A DNA stretch of 64,000 nucleotides, taken from assembly GCA_011525875.1 (NCBI GenBank), contig WYBN01000011.1, positions 1 to 64,000 on the forward strand. The letters are read 5' to 3'. Shown one piece after another: positions 54,923-63,635 of the stretch. Origin of the DNA: Melioribacteraceae bacterium (GTDB lineage: Bacteria; Bacteroidota; Ignavibacteria; Ignavibacteriales; Melioribacteraceae). A program made the position numbers and the translations under genes. How positions within the stretch are numbered: the first letter of the stretch is position 1; each line of letters opens with the position of its first letter. Below the pieces are notes generated by a model. It did not search any database. It was not told the origin of the DNA and saw only the letters and a program-made list of their open reading frames with translations.

Positions 54923-55660
54923 TTAAACGGCGGGTTTGTCTCTTTGTCGTAGGATTTCAAATAACATAATCCCTGCCGAAACAGAAACATTCAGAGATTG
55001 GATTTTCCCTTTCATTGGAATGTTTACAAGAAAGTCACAGTTTTCTGCGATAAGTCGATGAATACCTTTTTCCTCATTACCGAGAATTAGCGCTATTGGA
55101 CATCTGTAATCAACGGAAGTATAGTTCTGCGAATTATCTAATGAAGTCCCAACTATCCAATATTCATTTTCTTTAAGTTTTTTTATTGCATGATTAAGAT
55201 TCGAGACCTGACAGATATTCAAATGAGAGACCGCCCCGGCAGAAGTTTTTTCCACAGTCTCGCCGAGAGGTGCGCTATTGTGTTTTGTAATTATAATTCC
55301 ATCCGCTGCAGAAGCTTCAGCTGTTCTAAGAATGGCCCCTAAATTATGTGTATCTTGAATTGAATCGAGCAGAATTAGAAGAGGAAACTTGCTTTGCTTC
55401 GCTTTATCTATCAAATTTTCTAATTCAATATAATTTATGAACTGCTTATAGGCTAAAATACCCTGGTTCACATCGCAGCCGGCATGCTTAGTAAATTTTT
55501 CTTTTGAGAGCCTGCTTACTTTGATATTTCTTTTCTCGGCAATGGTTAAAATTTTTTGGACAATCTCTCCTGAAATTCCATAGAGCAAAATGATCCTATC
55601 AATTTTGATTCCTGAAAGAAGAGCCTCAAGTACCGGTTTTCTGCCTATTATCTTTTGCAT
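54923..55660 (-). CDS. rlmB: 23S rRNA 2'-O-methyltransferase RlmB (SpoU family)
   Basis: A 245-residue SPOUT-fold methyltransferase that methylates a ribose of 23S rRNA (G2251 in E. coli). The N-terminal substrate-binding domain (about 1-75, IGRKPVLEALLSG) is followed by the knotted catalytic domain with the three SpoU motifs: LLDSIQDTHNLGAILRTAEA (motif 1, catalytic N and R), LILGNEEKGI (motif 2, including the catalytic Glu) and IPMKGKIQSLNVSVSAGIML (motif 3). Related TrmH-type enzymes share these motifs, but the length and N-terminal domain favour RlmB. It is divergent from the serine hydrolase gene. Confidence 0.9.
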   Translation of the reverse strand: MQKIIGRKPVLEALLSGIKIDRIILLYGISGEIVQKILTIAEKRNIKVSRLSKEKFTKHAGCDVNQGILAYKQFINYIELENLIDKAKQSKFPLLILLDSIQDTHNLGAILRTAEASAADGIIITKHNSAPLGETVEKTSAGAVSHLNICQVSNLNHAIKKLKENEYWIVGTSLDNSQNYTSVDYRCPIALILGNEEKGIHRLIAENCDFLVNIPMKGKIQSLNVSVSAGIMLFEILRQRDKPAV

Positions 55661-55746
55661 AAATTATATTGTATTACTTAATTTACAAGCAAAATTATTA
55701 TATTTTTTTTGCAATCAAAAATAATTCTTTTCGATAAGGCATCTTT

Positions 55747-56817
55747 ATGAAAAAGTTAAATAAGACAATAATAATTTTTCTAATCGTCACCTCACTACAT
55801 TCGGGACAATCGAAGACCCAATTATTAGACAGTCTTTTTTCTTTCGCCTATGATAATAACATCTTTAACGGAAATGTTCTGATAGCCGAGAACAGGAAAA
55901 TAATACTTAATAAATCTTATGGATATGCCGATTTTGAAAAGAAGCAAAAGCTAAACCAGGAATCCAAGTTTTATCTTGCTTCGGTCTCAAAGCAGTTCAC
56001 TGCTACGGCAATAATGTTTCTCAAGGAAAAGAATCTTCTGGATTATTCCGACTCAATAAAAAAATATTTGCCTGAATTACCCGAATGCATGAATGGAGTT
56101 ACAATCCGGCATCTGCTTACGCATACATCAGGGATACCAGACTATTACAATTTTACAACTCCGGCTCCGGGCTTCTCGAATAAAGATGTATATAATATAA
56201 TTCTTTCGATTGATTCCCTTAATTTTAAACCGGGGGACAAATATTCTTACAGCAATTCCGGTTACATTCTGCTTGCATTAATCGCCGAAAGAGTGTCGAA
56301 AAAATCATTCCGTAATTTTATGCTTTATGATATTTTTTCTACAGTAGACTTATTCAATACCGATATCTATGATGATTCAAAACCGAAATTTTACGGACGT
56401 GTTAAGGGTTACACCAAGGATGGCGAACCAAACGATTATCAGTTTTTAACCTACGGTGCCGGAGGATTTTTCTCAACTACCGAAGATCTTTTTATCTGGG
56501 ATCAGCAGCTTTACAGAAATAGACCTGTATTTGAAAATACTTTTAAAGAAGGTGTCAGAAAAACATTGTTAAATGACAGCACATATTCTAATTACGGTTT
56601 TGGATGGATGATTGACGAGTCGGGAGATATAATTTATCACACAGGTTCATTAGCTGGTTTCCGCACTTACTTCGAAAGAAATTTAGCCGACAAAAACACA
56701 ATTATACTTTTAACGAACAAAGAGTGCAATAAACTGAAAGAACTTGGTGGAATAGCCAGAAAAATACTGAAAAATGAATCGATTGCATTTCCTACAATAG
56801 AATCTATCGCGAATTAA
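55747..56817 (+). CDS. Beta-lactamase-like serine hydrolase (class C/PBP4* fold)
   Basis: A 356-residue exported hydrolase with signal peptide (about 1-20, ending HSGQS). The active-site motif S79-V-S-K82 (LASVSKQFTA), the YSN motif (KYSYSNSGYILL, around residue 164) and the HTG triad equivalent (YHTGSLAGF, around residue 299) mark the beta-lactamase/transpeptidase-like superfamily (Pfam Beta-lactamase). Real substrates of such proteins are diverse: peptidoglycan stems, esters or D-amino-acid peptides. True antibiotic resistance is not implied. Its 3' end overlaps the convergent hypothetical gene by 14 bases. Confidence 0.85.
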   Translation: MKKLNKTIIIFLIVTSLHSGQSKTQLLDSLFSFAYDNNIFNGNVLIAENRKIILNKSYGYADFEKKQKLNQESKFYLASVSKQFTATAIMFLKEKNLLDYSDSIKKYLPELPECMNGVTIRHLLTHTSGIPDYYNFTTPAPGFSNKDVYNIILSIDSLNFKPGDKYSYSNSGYILLALIAERVSKKSFRNFMLYDIFSTVDLFNTDIYDDSKPKFYGRVKGYTKDGEPNDYQFLTYGAGGFFSTTEDLFIWDQQLYRNRPVFENTFKEGVRKTLLNDSTYSNYGFGWMIDESGDIIYHTGSLAGFRTYFERNLADKNTIILLTNKECNKLKELGGIARKILKNESIAFPTIESIAN

Positions 56818-57319
56818 ATGAAAATAAATCCTCTGCAACGGAGAATTCGCAGAACCACCGGTTATTTTTTTTCTTGGGTTTGATTTTGTTTTCAAGTATA
56901 ATTTTTTTGCCGATTGGATTGAAAATATAAAGGCCTGTATTAATTGCACCATCCTGCTTAACAATATTGATCCGGTATTCGCCGATAAAATCTTCGAAAT
57001 AAATTTCTGCCAATGCTGGTCCAATCTTAGGAACCGCATTTGTATTTGCTTTTAATCCTTTGATTACAATAAATAAATCCTGTTTATCATGAAGAACATC
57101 AACTGCAACCTCATAGGAGAAGCTTGTAAACTCTGCTATTGTTTCGATCCGGATCACAGAATATTGTTTAGCAAGTAATTTATCATATTTAAAAAAGGTT
57201 CGGCAGACATATTCGATTTTATCTTCTTTCTTTTGGGGGATCGCAGCTATTGCCCCTTCAGCTTTTTTTTGCCTTGTTTTCGGCAGCTTAGGCAGTTCTT
57301 TTGGATTTTTTAACGGCAA
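56804..57319 (-). CDS. Conserved-looking hypothetical protein downstream of hisS
   Basis: A 171-residue, probably cytoplasmic protein with a Lys-rich N terminus (LPKTRQKKAEGAI) and a beta-rich body from about residue 35 (VCRTFFKYDKLLAKQYSVIRIETIAEFTSFSYEVAVDV...FIVIKGLKA). I do not recognise the family. It has no signal peptide or membrane helix. It starts 3 bases after the hisS stop on the same strand, so it is almost certainly translated with hisS. Its last 14 bases overlap the convergent serine hydrolase gene. Confidence 0.7.
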   Translation of the reverse strand: MPLKNPKELPKLPKTRQKKAEGAIAAIPQKKEDKIEYVCRTFFKYDKLLAKQYSVIRIETIAEFTSFSYEVAVDVLHDKQDLFIVIKGLKANTNAVPKIGPALAEIYFEDFIGEYRINIVKQDGAINTGLYIFNPIGKKIILENKIKPKKKNNRWFCEFSVAEDLFSFNSR

Positions 57320-57322
57320 TTT

Positions 57323-58582
57323 TTAACCTTTTATTACGTTTAAAATTTTATGTATTTCGTCTTTATTGATTACAACCTGATCTCCGTCGTTCATATTCTT
57401 AAGAAGCAGTTTACCGTCTTTATATTCTTCTCCGCCGATAAATAAACTGTGGGACGAATTCAATTTATTCGCTTCCCGCATCTGAGCCTTCACGCTTCTA
57501 TCAGCGTAGTCGAACTCAACTATCAACCCTTCGGCGCGGAGTCTATTTGCTATTAATCCGACTTCAACGAGAAGTTCCTTATCCAGCCTGATTAAATACA
57601 GGTCAATTTTATCACTCTCAGGCGCAAAAAGTTTTTCGTTTTCACATGCGAGTAATATTCGTTCCAGTCCCGCAGCAAACCCGACTCCGGGAACCCTTCT
57701 ATCACCGATTTGTTCTGCAAGCAGATCATAACGTCCGCCACCCAGCAAAGCGCTTTGAGCGCCAACGCTTTCACTCAATATTTCAAAGGTAGTATGAGTA
57801 TAATAATCCAAACCCCGAACGAGTTTCGGATCAACTTCTAAAGGAATATTAAGTTCGGATAAAATGCTTTTTACCGTTTCGAACTGTTCCGTACTTCCTG
57901 TGCCGAGGTGATCAATTAGAAGTGGTGCGTTTTTCATTACCTCAATATCACCGCCGTCTTTACTATCAAAAATCCTTAGTATGTTTGTGTAAAATCTTTT
58001 TTTACTATCCTCCGAGAGAGAAGAAAGGTGAATTTCAAGATAAGTTTTCAGTGAGTCTTTGTATTTGCTCCGTTCTTCAGGTGTACCGAGAGAATTAATT
58101 TTTACAGTTAATTTTTGCAAACCTATCTGTTTTAATATTTGATAAGACAATACTATCATCTCAGCGTCGAGCAGCGGGCTATTAACTCCAATTGCTTCGG
58201 CTCCGAATTGATGGAACTGGCGCAGTCTTCCCGCCTGCGGTCTTTCTTGTCTGAACATAGGAGAGATATAAAAAAGTTTACTTAATATCTGCTGCTTGTC
58301 CAGCGAATGTTCTAGTACAGAACGTACCACTGAAGCGGTCATTTCTGGTTTGAGAGTAATACTGGTATTGCTTCGGTCAAGAAAGGTGTACATTTCTTTG
58401 CTTACGATATCAGTGGACTCCCCTATACCCCGGGAGAATAAAATTGTTTCTTCAAAAACCGGAGTGCGTATTTCTTTGTAATTAAACCGTTTAAAGTATT
58501 CTCTTACCATGTTTTCAAGAAATACCCACTTAGAAATTTCGAATGGGAGTATATCTTTAGTGCCGTAAATTGTTTTTATCAT
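57323..58582 (-). CDS. hisS: Histidyl-tRNA synthetase
   Basis: A 419-residue class II synthetase. Motif 1 lies in the N-terminal region. Motif 2 is FRQERPQAGRLRQFHQFGAEAIG (around residues 108-130), the HisA signature is VRGLDYYTHTTFEI, and motif 3 is GVGFAAGLERI. The C-terminal anticodon-binding domain (about 325-419) includes LRAEGLIVEFDYADRSVKAQMREANK. Length matches the bacterial enzyme. It lies 15 bases after the ptsN-like gene and 3 before the hypothetical gene, forming a three-gene transcript. Confidence 0.95.
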   Translation of the reverse strand: MIKTIYGTKDILPFEISKWVFLENMVREYFKRFNYKEIRTPVFEETILFSRGIGESTDIVSKEMYTFLDRSNTSITLKPEMTASVVRSVLEHSLDKQQILSKLFYISPMFRQERPQAGRLRQFHQFGAEAIGVNSPLLDAEMIVLSYQILKQIGLQKLTVKINSLGTPEERSKYKDSLKTYLEIHLSSLSEDSKKRFYTNILRIFDSKDGGDIEVMKNAPLLIDHLGTGSTEQFETVKSILSELNIPLEVDPKLVRGLDYYTHTTFEILSESVGAQSALLGGGRYDLLAEQIGDRRVPGVGFAAGLERILLACENEKLFAPESDKIDLYLIRLDKELLVEVGLIANRLRAEGLIVEFDYADRSVKAQMREANKLNSSHSLFIGGEEYKDGKLLLKNMNDGDQVVINKDEIHKILNVIKG

Positions 58583-58597
58583 AATACACAGAAATAT

Positions 58598-59065
58598 TTA
58601 TCTTAAAATTTTATCTTCAATATTTGAGATCAAACTAAAAACATCGCCGGGAGATTTTGAGTCTAGCAGTTCTTCTTTAAAATTTTCAAGCTTCATTAAG
58701 CGCGACAATCTGCTGAGTATTTGAATATGAGGGCCAACCTCATTTTCCTGCCCCAACAGCAGAAATACTAAGTTCACATTTATGCCGTCCATTGATTCAA
58801 AATCAACTTCGTCCTTTAGTCTAGCAAAAGCAGCAATCATTCCATTAACGCCTTTTGTTTTTGCATGAGGAATTGCAAAACCATTGCCGATTCCGGTTGA
58901 CATTATTTTCTCACGCTCAAGCACGTCGCGTCTTACAAGTTCAACGTCAAGAACGCGGGTGTCGTTTGTGATTGAGTCAACAAGCTTATTAATTATTTCT
59001 GTTTTATCCTTACCCGTAAGGTCAATTAGAATAGAGTTTCTGTTTATAATATCACAAATTCTCAT
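58598..59065 (-). CDS. PTS EIIA-Ntr-like protein (PtsN)
   Basis: A 155-residue EIIA domain of the fructose/nitrogen-regulatory type. The phospho-accepting histidine is H67 in FAIPHAKTKGVNG, preceded by the family TGIGNGFA motif. Without membrane EIIBC partners it is more likely a regulatory EIIA-Ntr than a sugar transporter. Upstream of hisS, it would be the first gene of that transcript. The upstream 197 bp are shared with a divergent gene. Confidence 0.88.
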   Translation of the reverse strand: MRICDIINRNSILIDLTGKDKTEIINKLVDSITNDTRVLDVELVRRDVLEREKIMSTGIGNGFAIPHAKTKGVNGMIAAFARLKDEVDFESMDGINVNLVFLLLGQENEVGPHIQILSRLSRLMKLENFKEELLDSKSPGDVFSLISNIEDKILR

Positions 59066-59262
59066 AATTTTCTTCAGTGAAGTATGAAACGGTTAAGTTT
59101 TACCGAACTACAGAGAAGCCGACACGGCAAAATCCTTTTTTATATAAAATCTATATTCAAAATTTAGTTAAATGAAAACATATTTATACTATTTTTCTTG
59201 TCTGCAACTCAGCATTAGGTTAATTTTGATCGTTAAAAAAAATAGAAAATTCAGAGGAAAAA

Positions 59263-60963
59263 ATGGATATTTTAAACAAAACAGTGTTGGTACTGGGAGC
59301 CTGGGGACTTGTCGGCAATGCGATCACAAGAAATTTAATTAAAGAAAATCCGAAGAGAATTATAGTTGCATCATTGAAAAAAAATGAAGCCGAAGATCAC
59401 GTTGCTCATTTAAAGAAAGAATTTCCGGGGCTGCCAGATGATTATTTTATACCCTGGTGGGGAAATATTTTTGTCAGACATGAATTCAAGGATATAGACA
59501 GATATGAAATACTAAACGACCCGGTTAAAAGAAAAATTCTTATGTCGGATACAATGGAAGAATTGAATGAAGAAGTTCTTCATAGTTCATCAATCTATCA
59601 ATTATTAACCGAATATAAACCTGAAATAATAATCGATTCAATCAATTCGGCGACGGGCATTGCTTATCAGGATGTATATACTACCTACAGAACTATAAGA
59701 AAGACGATTGAGAAAAATCCTTCGATTGAATTACTGGCGGAAGAAACAGAAAAACTCCTTTGCACTCTATACATCCCGCAAATTATCAGGCATATACAAA
59801 TTCTTTATGCTGCGATGAACAAAGTGAGAACAGAGATTTACATTAAAATTGGAACAAGCGGAACCGGCGGTATGGGTTTAAATATTCCATACACACACAG
59901 CGAAGAAAAACCTTCTCGTGTTCTTCTAAGCAAAACATGTGTAGCAGGCGCGCATACGCTGCTTTTATTTTTGATGGGCAGGACACCGGAGGGCGCTATT
60001 ACAAAGGAAATCAAGCCAACTGCAGCAATAGCGTGGAAAAAAATTGGATACGGAGAAGTAAAAAAAGCCGGCAGGCCGATAGAGCTGCTTGATGTCTCGC
60101 TTGACGAAGCAGTTAATTTGACAGATAAACTCAAATTGAAACTTGATAAAGAATTTAAGTCCACCGGAACAACTCTTAAATCTATTTTTATTGATACTGG
60201 CGAGAACGGCACTTTTTCGCGAGGTGAATTTGAGGCTATAACCGCTCAAGGGCAAATGGAATATGTCACTCCCGAAGAAATTGCAGACGATGTTATATTC
60301 GAGATTTACGGAGGTAATACCGGGCACGATATAATCAACGCACTTGATAATGCGACTTTAGAGCCTACTTACAGAGCTGGATTTTTGCAGCATTCAGCCG
60401 TTGAGCGTTTGGCGGAACTAGAAATGGAATATGGAATAGACAGCGTTGCTTTCGAATTGTTAGGACCGCCGCGTCTTTCAAAACTTCTGCATGAGATAAA
60501 TATACTTAAAAAAGCAGGCGGAACAATGAAAACAATTGCCTCTGAAGATTCTGCAGTACTTCAGAATAAAGCTGTTGAATTAATTAAAGCCAACGGGAAA
60601 TTACGAAGCGAGATAGTTTCAATCGGAATACCGATTTTACTCCCCGACGGAAAATCTTTACTGCGTGGAAATAATATGAAAATTCCGCCTTACAGGGGTG
60701 AAAGTGAATTGGAGATTACACCGGATAAAATTAATCTCTGGGCAAAGGACGGGTGGGTTGATCTTAGGCTTGAAAATATTAAAGTATGGCAGGCAAGACT
60801 AAAAGCTATTATGGACGAGGCAAATTCATATCCCGAAGATGATACAAGCTCAGCTCATGTAAGAACAAAAAGATATTGGAGTAATTATAACACCATCGAT
60901 ATCGGTAAAGTAGTGAGCTGGATTTTTATACATGAAGAACAAGGTAAAAGAATGAAAGCTTAA
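59263..60963 (+). CDS. Large NAD(P)-binding Rossmann protein, unknown
   Basis: A 566-residue cytoplasmic protein. The N terminus is a Rossmann nucleotide-binding unit, VLVLGAWGLVGNAI (residues 8-21, GxxGxxG), resembling atypical SDR enzymes. An early segment contains FPGLPDDYFIPWWGNIFVRHEF. The middle (about 195-260) includes KIGTSGTGGMGLNIPYTHSEEKPSRVLLSKTCVAGAHT, which looks like a second glycine-rich binding loop. The remainder is mixed alpha/beta. It is annotated in related genomes simply as short-chain dehydrogenase; no substrate can be assigned. RBS GAGGAAA precedes the ATG. The gene stands alone, followed by a T9SS sorting-domain relic. Confidence 0.7.
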   Translation: MDILNKTVLVLGAWGLVGNAITRNLIKENPKRIIVASLKKNEAEDHVAHLKKEFPGLPDDYFIPWWGNIFVRHEFKDIDRYEILNDPVKRKILMSDTMEELNEEVLHSSSIYQLLTEYKPEIIIDSINSATGIAYQDVYTTYRTIRKTIEKNPSIELLAEETEKLLCTLYIPQIIRHIQILYAAMNKVRTEIYIKIGTSGTGGMGLNIPYTHSEEKPSRVLLSKTCVAGAHTLLLFLMGRTPEGAITKEIKPTAAIAWKKIGYGEVKKAGRPIELLDVSLDEAVNLTDKLKLKLDKEFKSTGTTLKSIFIDTGENGTFSRGEFEAITAQGQMEYVTPEEIADDVIFEIYGGNTGHDIINALDNATLEPTYRAGFLQHSAVERLAELEMEYGIDSVAFELLGPPRLSKLLHEINILKKAGGTMKTIASEDSAVLQNKAVELIKANGKLRSEIVSIGIPILLPDGKSLLRGNNMKIPPYRGESELEITPDKINLWAKDGWVDLRLENIKVWQARLKAIMDEANSYPEDDTSSAHVRTKRYWSNYNTIDIGKVVSWIFIHEEQGKRMKA

Positions 60964-60985
60964 AGCTCTTTTCCCTACTTAAAGC

Positions 60986-61177
60986 TTGTTGATTTCGCCA
61001 TTGTCCGCACTTGTATTTTTCGGCAAACAAATTGCAATACCTGCAGATGAACTTGCCGAGAGCGGTAATTATAAAATTAAATTTAACGGTGAAGAATTAC
61101 CCTCCGGTGTTTATTTCGTGCTTATTACTGCTGAAGATACTAAATCGAAACAAGTTTTTAGGAGTCCGCAAAAGTAG
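60986..61177 (+). pseudogene. Orphan T9SS sorting-domain fragment
   Basis: A 63-codon frame starting with TTG whose product resembles only the last part of a T9SS sorting domain: FFGKQIAIPADELAESGNYKIKF corresponds to LLGxEV...AGxYxxxx, LPSGVYFVLI to xSGVYFYxL, and KSKQVFRSPQK to the terminal basic end. An in-frame TAA (60980-60982) lies directly before it. No signal peptide or cargo part exists, so this is most likely a broken remainder of a secreted protein gene. A genuine short secreted peptide is unlikely. Confidence 0.65.
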
Positions 61178-61247
61178 TTTTAGTTAAATAATTACAATTA
61201 CTCCGGTCAAATAAATTTCATCTGATAAAATATCATATTTGGACCTG

Positions 61248-61940
61248 TTAAAAATTCGTTGTATGCTTTTTCCCTTTATGGAAACTATGGACAAAACTTG
61301 CAGCTTCAGCAGGGTCATCAGTAGTAGTAAAAAGATCAAGGTCTTCTCGGCTTATATAATGATGAGATAATAATTTTTTATTCATCCAATCAATTAACTC
61401 AGTCCAGAATTCCTTACCCATAAGCACAACTGGAAACCTTGTAGTTTTTCCTGTTTGAATGAGCGTTAATACTTCAAAAAATTCATCGCTTGTTCCGAAA
61501 CCTCCAGGCATTAAAATATAGCCCTGAGCATACTTAAAAAACATTACCTTACGCACAAAGAAATAGCGAAAACTAAGCAGCTTATCCCTATCAATATAAG
61601 GGTTGGAATCCTGTTCGTGCGGCAATTCAATATTCACACCGGCAGAACTTCCGCCTGCATCCTTTGCTCCTTTATTAGCCGCCTCCATAATACCTGGCCC
61701 GCCGCCGGTTATAACTCCGTACCCCGCTCGAACTATTTCCTTTGCTACTTCCTTAGTTAACTCATAATATTTATCGCCGGGATTAGCTCGTGCGGATCCG
61801 AATATTGCAACACTTGGTTTAATGGTTGACATTTTTTCAAAGCCTTCAACAAATTCAGCCATAATTCTGAATACCCGCCATAGGTCTTCTTGAGAGTTCT
61901 GAATATGTGGGTCATAATTGTTAGAATTGTTATTCGACAT
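61248..61940 (-). CDS. LOG-family (TIGR00730) Rossmann protein
   Basis: A 230-residue protein with the TIGR00730/LOG signatures IFGSARANPGDKYY, GYGVITGGGPGIMEAANKGA and the catalytic PGGFGTSDEFFEV. Family members are phosphoribohydrolases: cytokinin riboside 5'-monophosphate or AMP/GMP cleaving. The start at 61940 is preferred because GGAGAG lies six bases upstream. A longer in-frame TTG at 62018 would overlap the TPR gene stop by 4 bases and add 26 hydrophobic residues, which is less like the family. Biological substrate here is unknown. Confidence 0.88.
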   Translation of the reverse strand: MSNNNSNNYDPHIQNSQEDLWRVFRIMAEFVEGFEKMSTIKPSVAIFGSARANPGDKYYELTKEVAKEIVRAGYGVITGGGPGIMEAANKGAKDAGGSSAGVNIELPHEQDSNPYIDRDKLLSFRYFFVRKVMFFKYAQGYILMPGGFGTSDEFFEVLTLIQTGKTTRFPVVLMGKEFWTELIDWMNKKLLSHHYISREDLDLFTTTDDPAEAASFVHSFHKGKKHTTNF

Positions 61941-62014
61941 ACATTTCTCTCCGCGTTGTTTGATAATAACATGCGCTAAATATAAATAATAAGGTATTAA
62001 TATTGAGGGAATAA

Positions 62015-62497
62015 TCAATTGAGAAAGGTCAGAATTCTGTAAAGCTCATTTTTTGCAGGCTTAAAATCCGATTTCGTTTCTATTGATTGTCTGAACAATT
62101 TGACCGCCGTAAACCACAAACCTTTTTTCGTATATACGAGTCCAAGGTTATAATAAGCAAGATGTTTTTTTGAGTAATTATTTGATTCGATGGCGCGTTC
62201 GAACCAGACTATTGATTCATTTAATCTATTCATTTTTACGAGATATGAACCAATATCGTTATACGCTTGACCAAGATCATTATCAATCAGTACGGCGTTA
62301 TAACACTCCCGGATGGCATTATCAAAATCTTGCTCTTGACTGTATATTCTTCCTAAATAAACATGTGCTTCCGCCGTAGGATAAATTTGAAGCGACATTT
62401 TATAATTTATTTTTGCTTCTTCAATTTTTCCATTGGAGTAAAGTTCAAATGCATGTTGCAAATACTTTTGCGCAATATTTTTTTTGCCGGATTTCAT
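62015..62497 (-). CDS. Tetratricopeptide-repeat protein
   Basis: A 160-residue soluble protein composed of about four TPR units. Repeating helix pairs include KYLQHAFELYSNGKIEEAKINYKMSL, AEAHVYLGRIYSQEQDFDNAIREC, GQAYNDIGSYLVKMNRLNESIVWFERAI and LAYYNLGLVYTKKGLWFTAVKLFRQSI. TPR proteins act as scaffolds, and the partner is unknown. It lies one base after the upstream membrane protein gene and just before the LOG gene, so the three minus-strand genes probably form an operon. Confidence 0.85.
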   Translation of the reverse strand: MKSGKKNIAQKYLQHAFELYSNGKIEEAKINYKMSLQIYPTAEAHVYLGRIYSQEQDFDNAIRECYNAVLIDNDLGQAYNDIGSYLVKMNRLNESIVWFERAIESNNYSKKHLAYYNLGLVYTKKGLWFTAVKLFRQSIETKSDFKPAKNELYRILTFLN

Positions 62498-62498
62498 C

Positions 62499-62942
62499 TC
62501 ACGCCGACTGAGAATATCTTATAGGATAAAATTGTTTAACAATTGCCTTCTCTCCCTGTTTATAATTATTCCCTATCTCACTATTCATAATTGAATAGCG
62601 TTGTTTTTTATAAAGAGCAGAACTTCCTGTATATCTTGCCTTGTCAAAGTAATAGTCTTTCATATTCGTTTTTTTGACCACTTTTATATCTCTAGGTAGA
62701 GTTTCGTGCCTCGAAGTTTCAAGATTAGTTTCATAGTCAAAATAATGCGTAGGGTGCCTTTGTTCCGAATGAGACTGACTCGCCAGATGATACTGTTGGC
62801 GATAAATTTTCTTTCGGTCTTCGATAATTTTTTTTGTCGGAGATTTATTCACTTTTGAGAAAAACAAAGAAAAAATCAGTACGATAAAAAAGGTACTCCC
62901 GCAGATAATTAAAACATTGTATATTATTGGCACTAGCTCCAA
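62499..62942 (-). CDS. Single-span membrane protein, unknown
   Basis: A 147-residue protein with one N-terminal transmembrane helix (about 6-28, VPIIYNVLIICGSTFFIVLIFSLFF) and a strongly basic, Tyr/His/Ser-rich cytoplasmic tail without predicted fold. I do not recognise it. It starts a short operon with the TPR protein. The high content of polar residues suggests a disordered tail that could recruit the TPR partner (inference). Confidence 0.6.
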   Translation of the reverse strand: MELVPIIYNVLIICGSTFFIVLIFSLFFSKVNKSPTKKIIEDRKKIYRQQYHLASQSHSEQRHPTHYFDYETNLETSRHETLPRDIKVVKKTNMKDYYFDKARYTGSSALYKKQRYSIMNSEIGNNYKQGEKAIVKQFYPIRYSQSA

Positions 62943-63159
62943 TTTCGTTTACCTCACATTTAATAACCTAACAAACCAAAGCTTATGCCAAAAAAAACAG
63001 CAGTTTTAAGCAAATAGAGATTTGGTTTAAAGGATTTTATGATTCAATTTGAGAACCAAGTCCATTCTGAGGCATCAAGATTTAGCAGATAATTTGGGCA
63101 ATTGCAAAAAATTAAATCTATTGATTAATATTCACCAAATATACATTGCAAGATTTTTT

Positions 63160-63167
63160 TATCTTTG
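63160..63167 (+). promoter_or_regulatory. Possible -7 element before the TerB-like gene
   Basis: TATCTTTG is an exact fit to TAnnTTTG, 31 bases before the ATG at 63199. A matching -33 element at the right distance is not visible. Confidence 0.3.
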
Positions 63168-63198
63168 TTAAAAGATTAAAACTTATTTGGCTGGAAAA

Positions 63199-63603
63199 AT
63201 GGAATTCAAGGATAAAAGCAATTACCTGAGGGGCATGCTGATACTCATGATAAAAGATGGTGTAATATCTGAGACAGAAGAAGAGATAATTATGAGCATC
63301 GGAAAGACTTTGGGCTTCGAGAGAAGATTTTGCGGCGGAGCAATAAAAGAAGTTTCCGAGAATGAATTTATTTTAGATCATCCGCCTATCTTTTCGGATA
63401 GTAAATATGCTGAAAGTTTCATTCTCGATGGCTTGACACTGGCGCTGTCCGACAGAGAAATTGACCCAGAAGAATTAAAATTCTTAAAATCAACAGCTTC
63501 AGCGAACAATATCAGCGAGGAATGGTTTTCGGAAATTATCAAATCACATTTAAACGATAAAGTGAATTTGAACGGTTCACTTAAAATTGTTAACTATCTT
63601 TAA
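63199..63603 (+). CDS. TerB-like protein
   Basis: A 134-residue all-helical cytoplasmic protein resembling the TerB/co-chaperone-like fold: acidic EF-type motifs (DGVISETEEEII near residues 18-29; DREIDPEELKFL near 89-100) separated by about 70 residues, as in TerB domains of tellurite-resistance clusters. No other ter gene is present, so a tellurite role is unsupported. The start at ATG 63199 is chosen; an in-frame TTG at 63187 would add four residues. The esterase gene follows after about 32 bases and is probably co-transcribed. Confidence 0.6.
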   Translation: MEFKDKSNYLRGMLILMIKDGVISETEEEIIMSIGKTLGFERRFCGGAIKEVSENEFILDHPPIFSDSKYAESFILDGLTLALSDREIDPEELKFLKSTASANNISEEWFSEIIKSHLNDKVNLNGSLKIVNYL

Positions 63604-63635
63604 CAAACTTGTAATAATCTAAAAGGATTCGCCCT

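Noticed and set aside
63039..63092. 17-residue leader-like frame with AAAGGA before ATG
   Set aside because: Too short, no attenuator structure and no codon run pointing to a regulatory leader.
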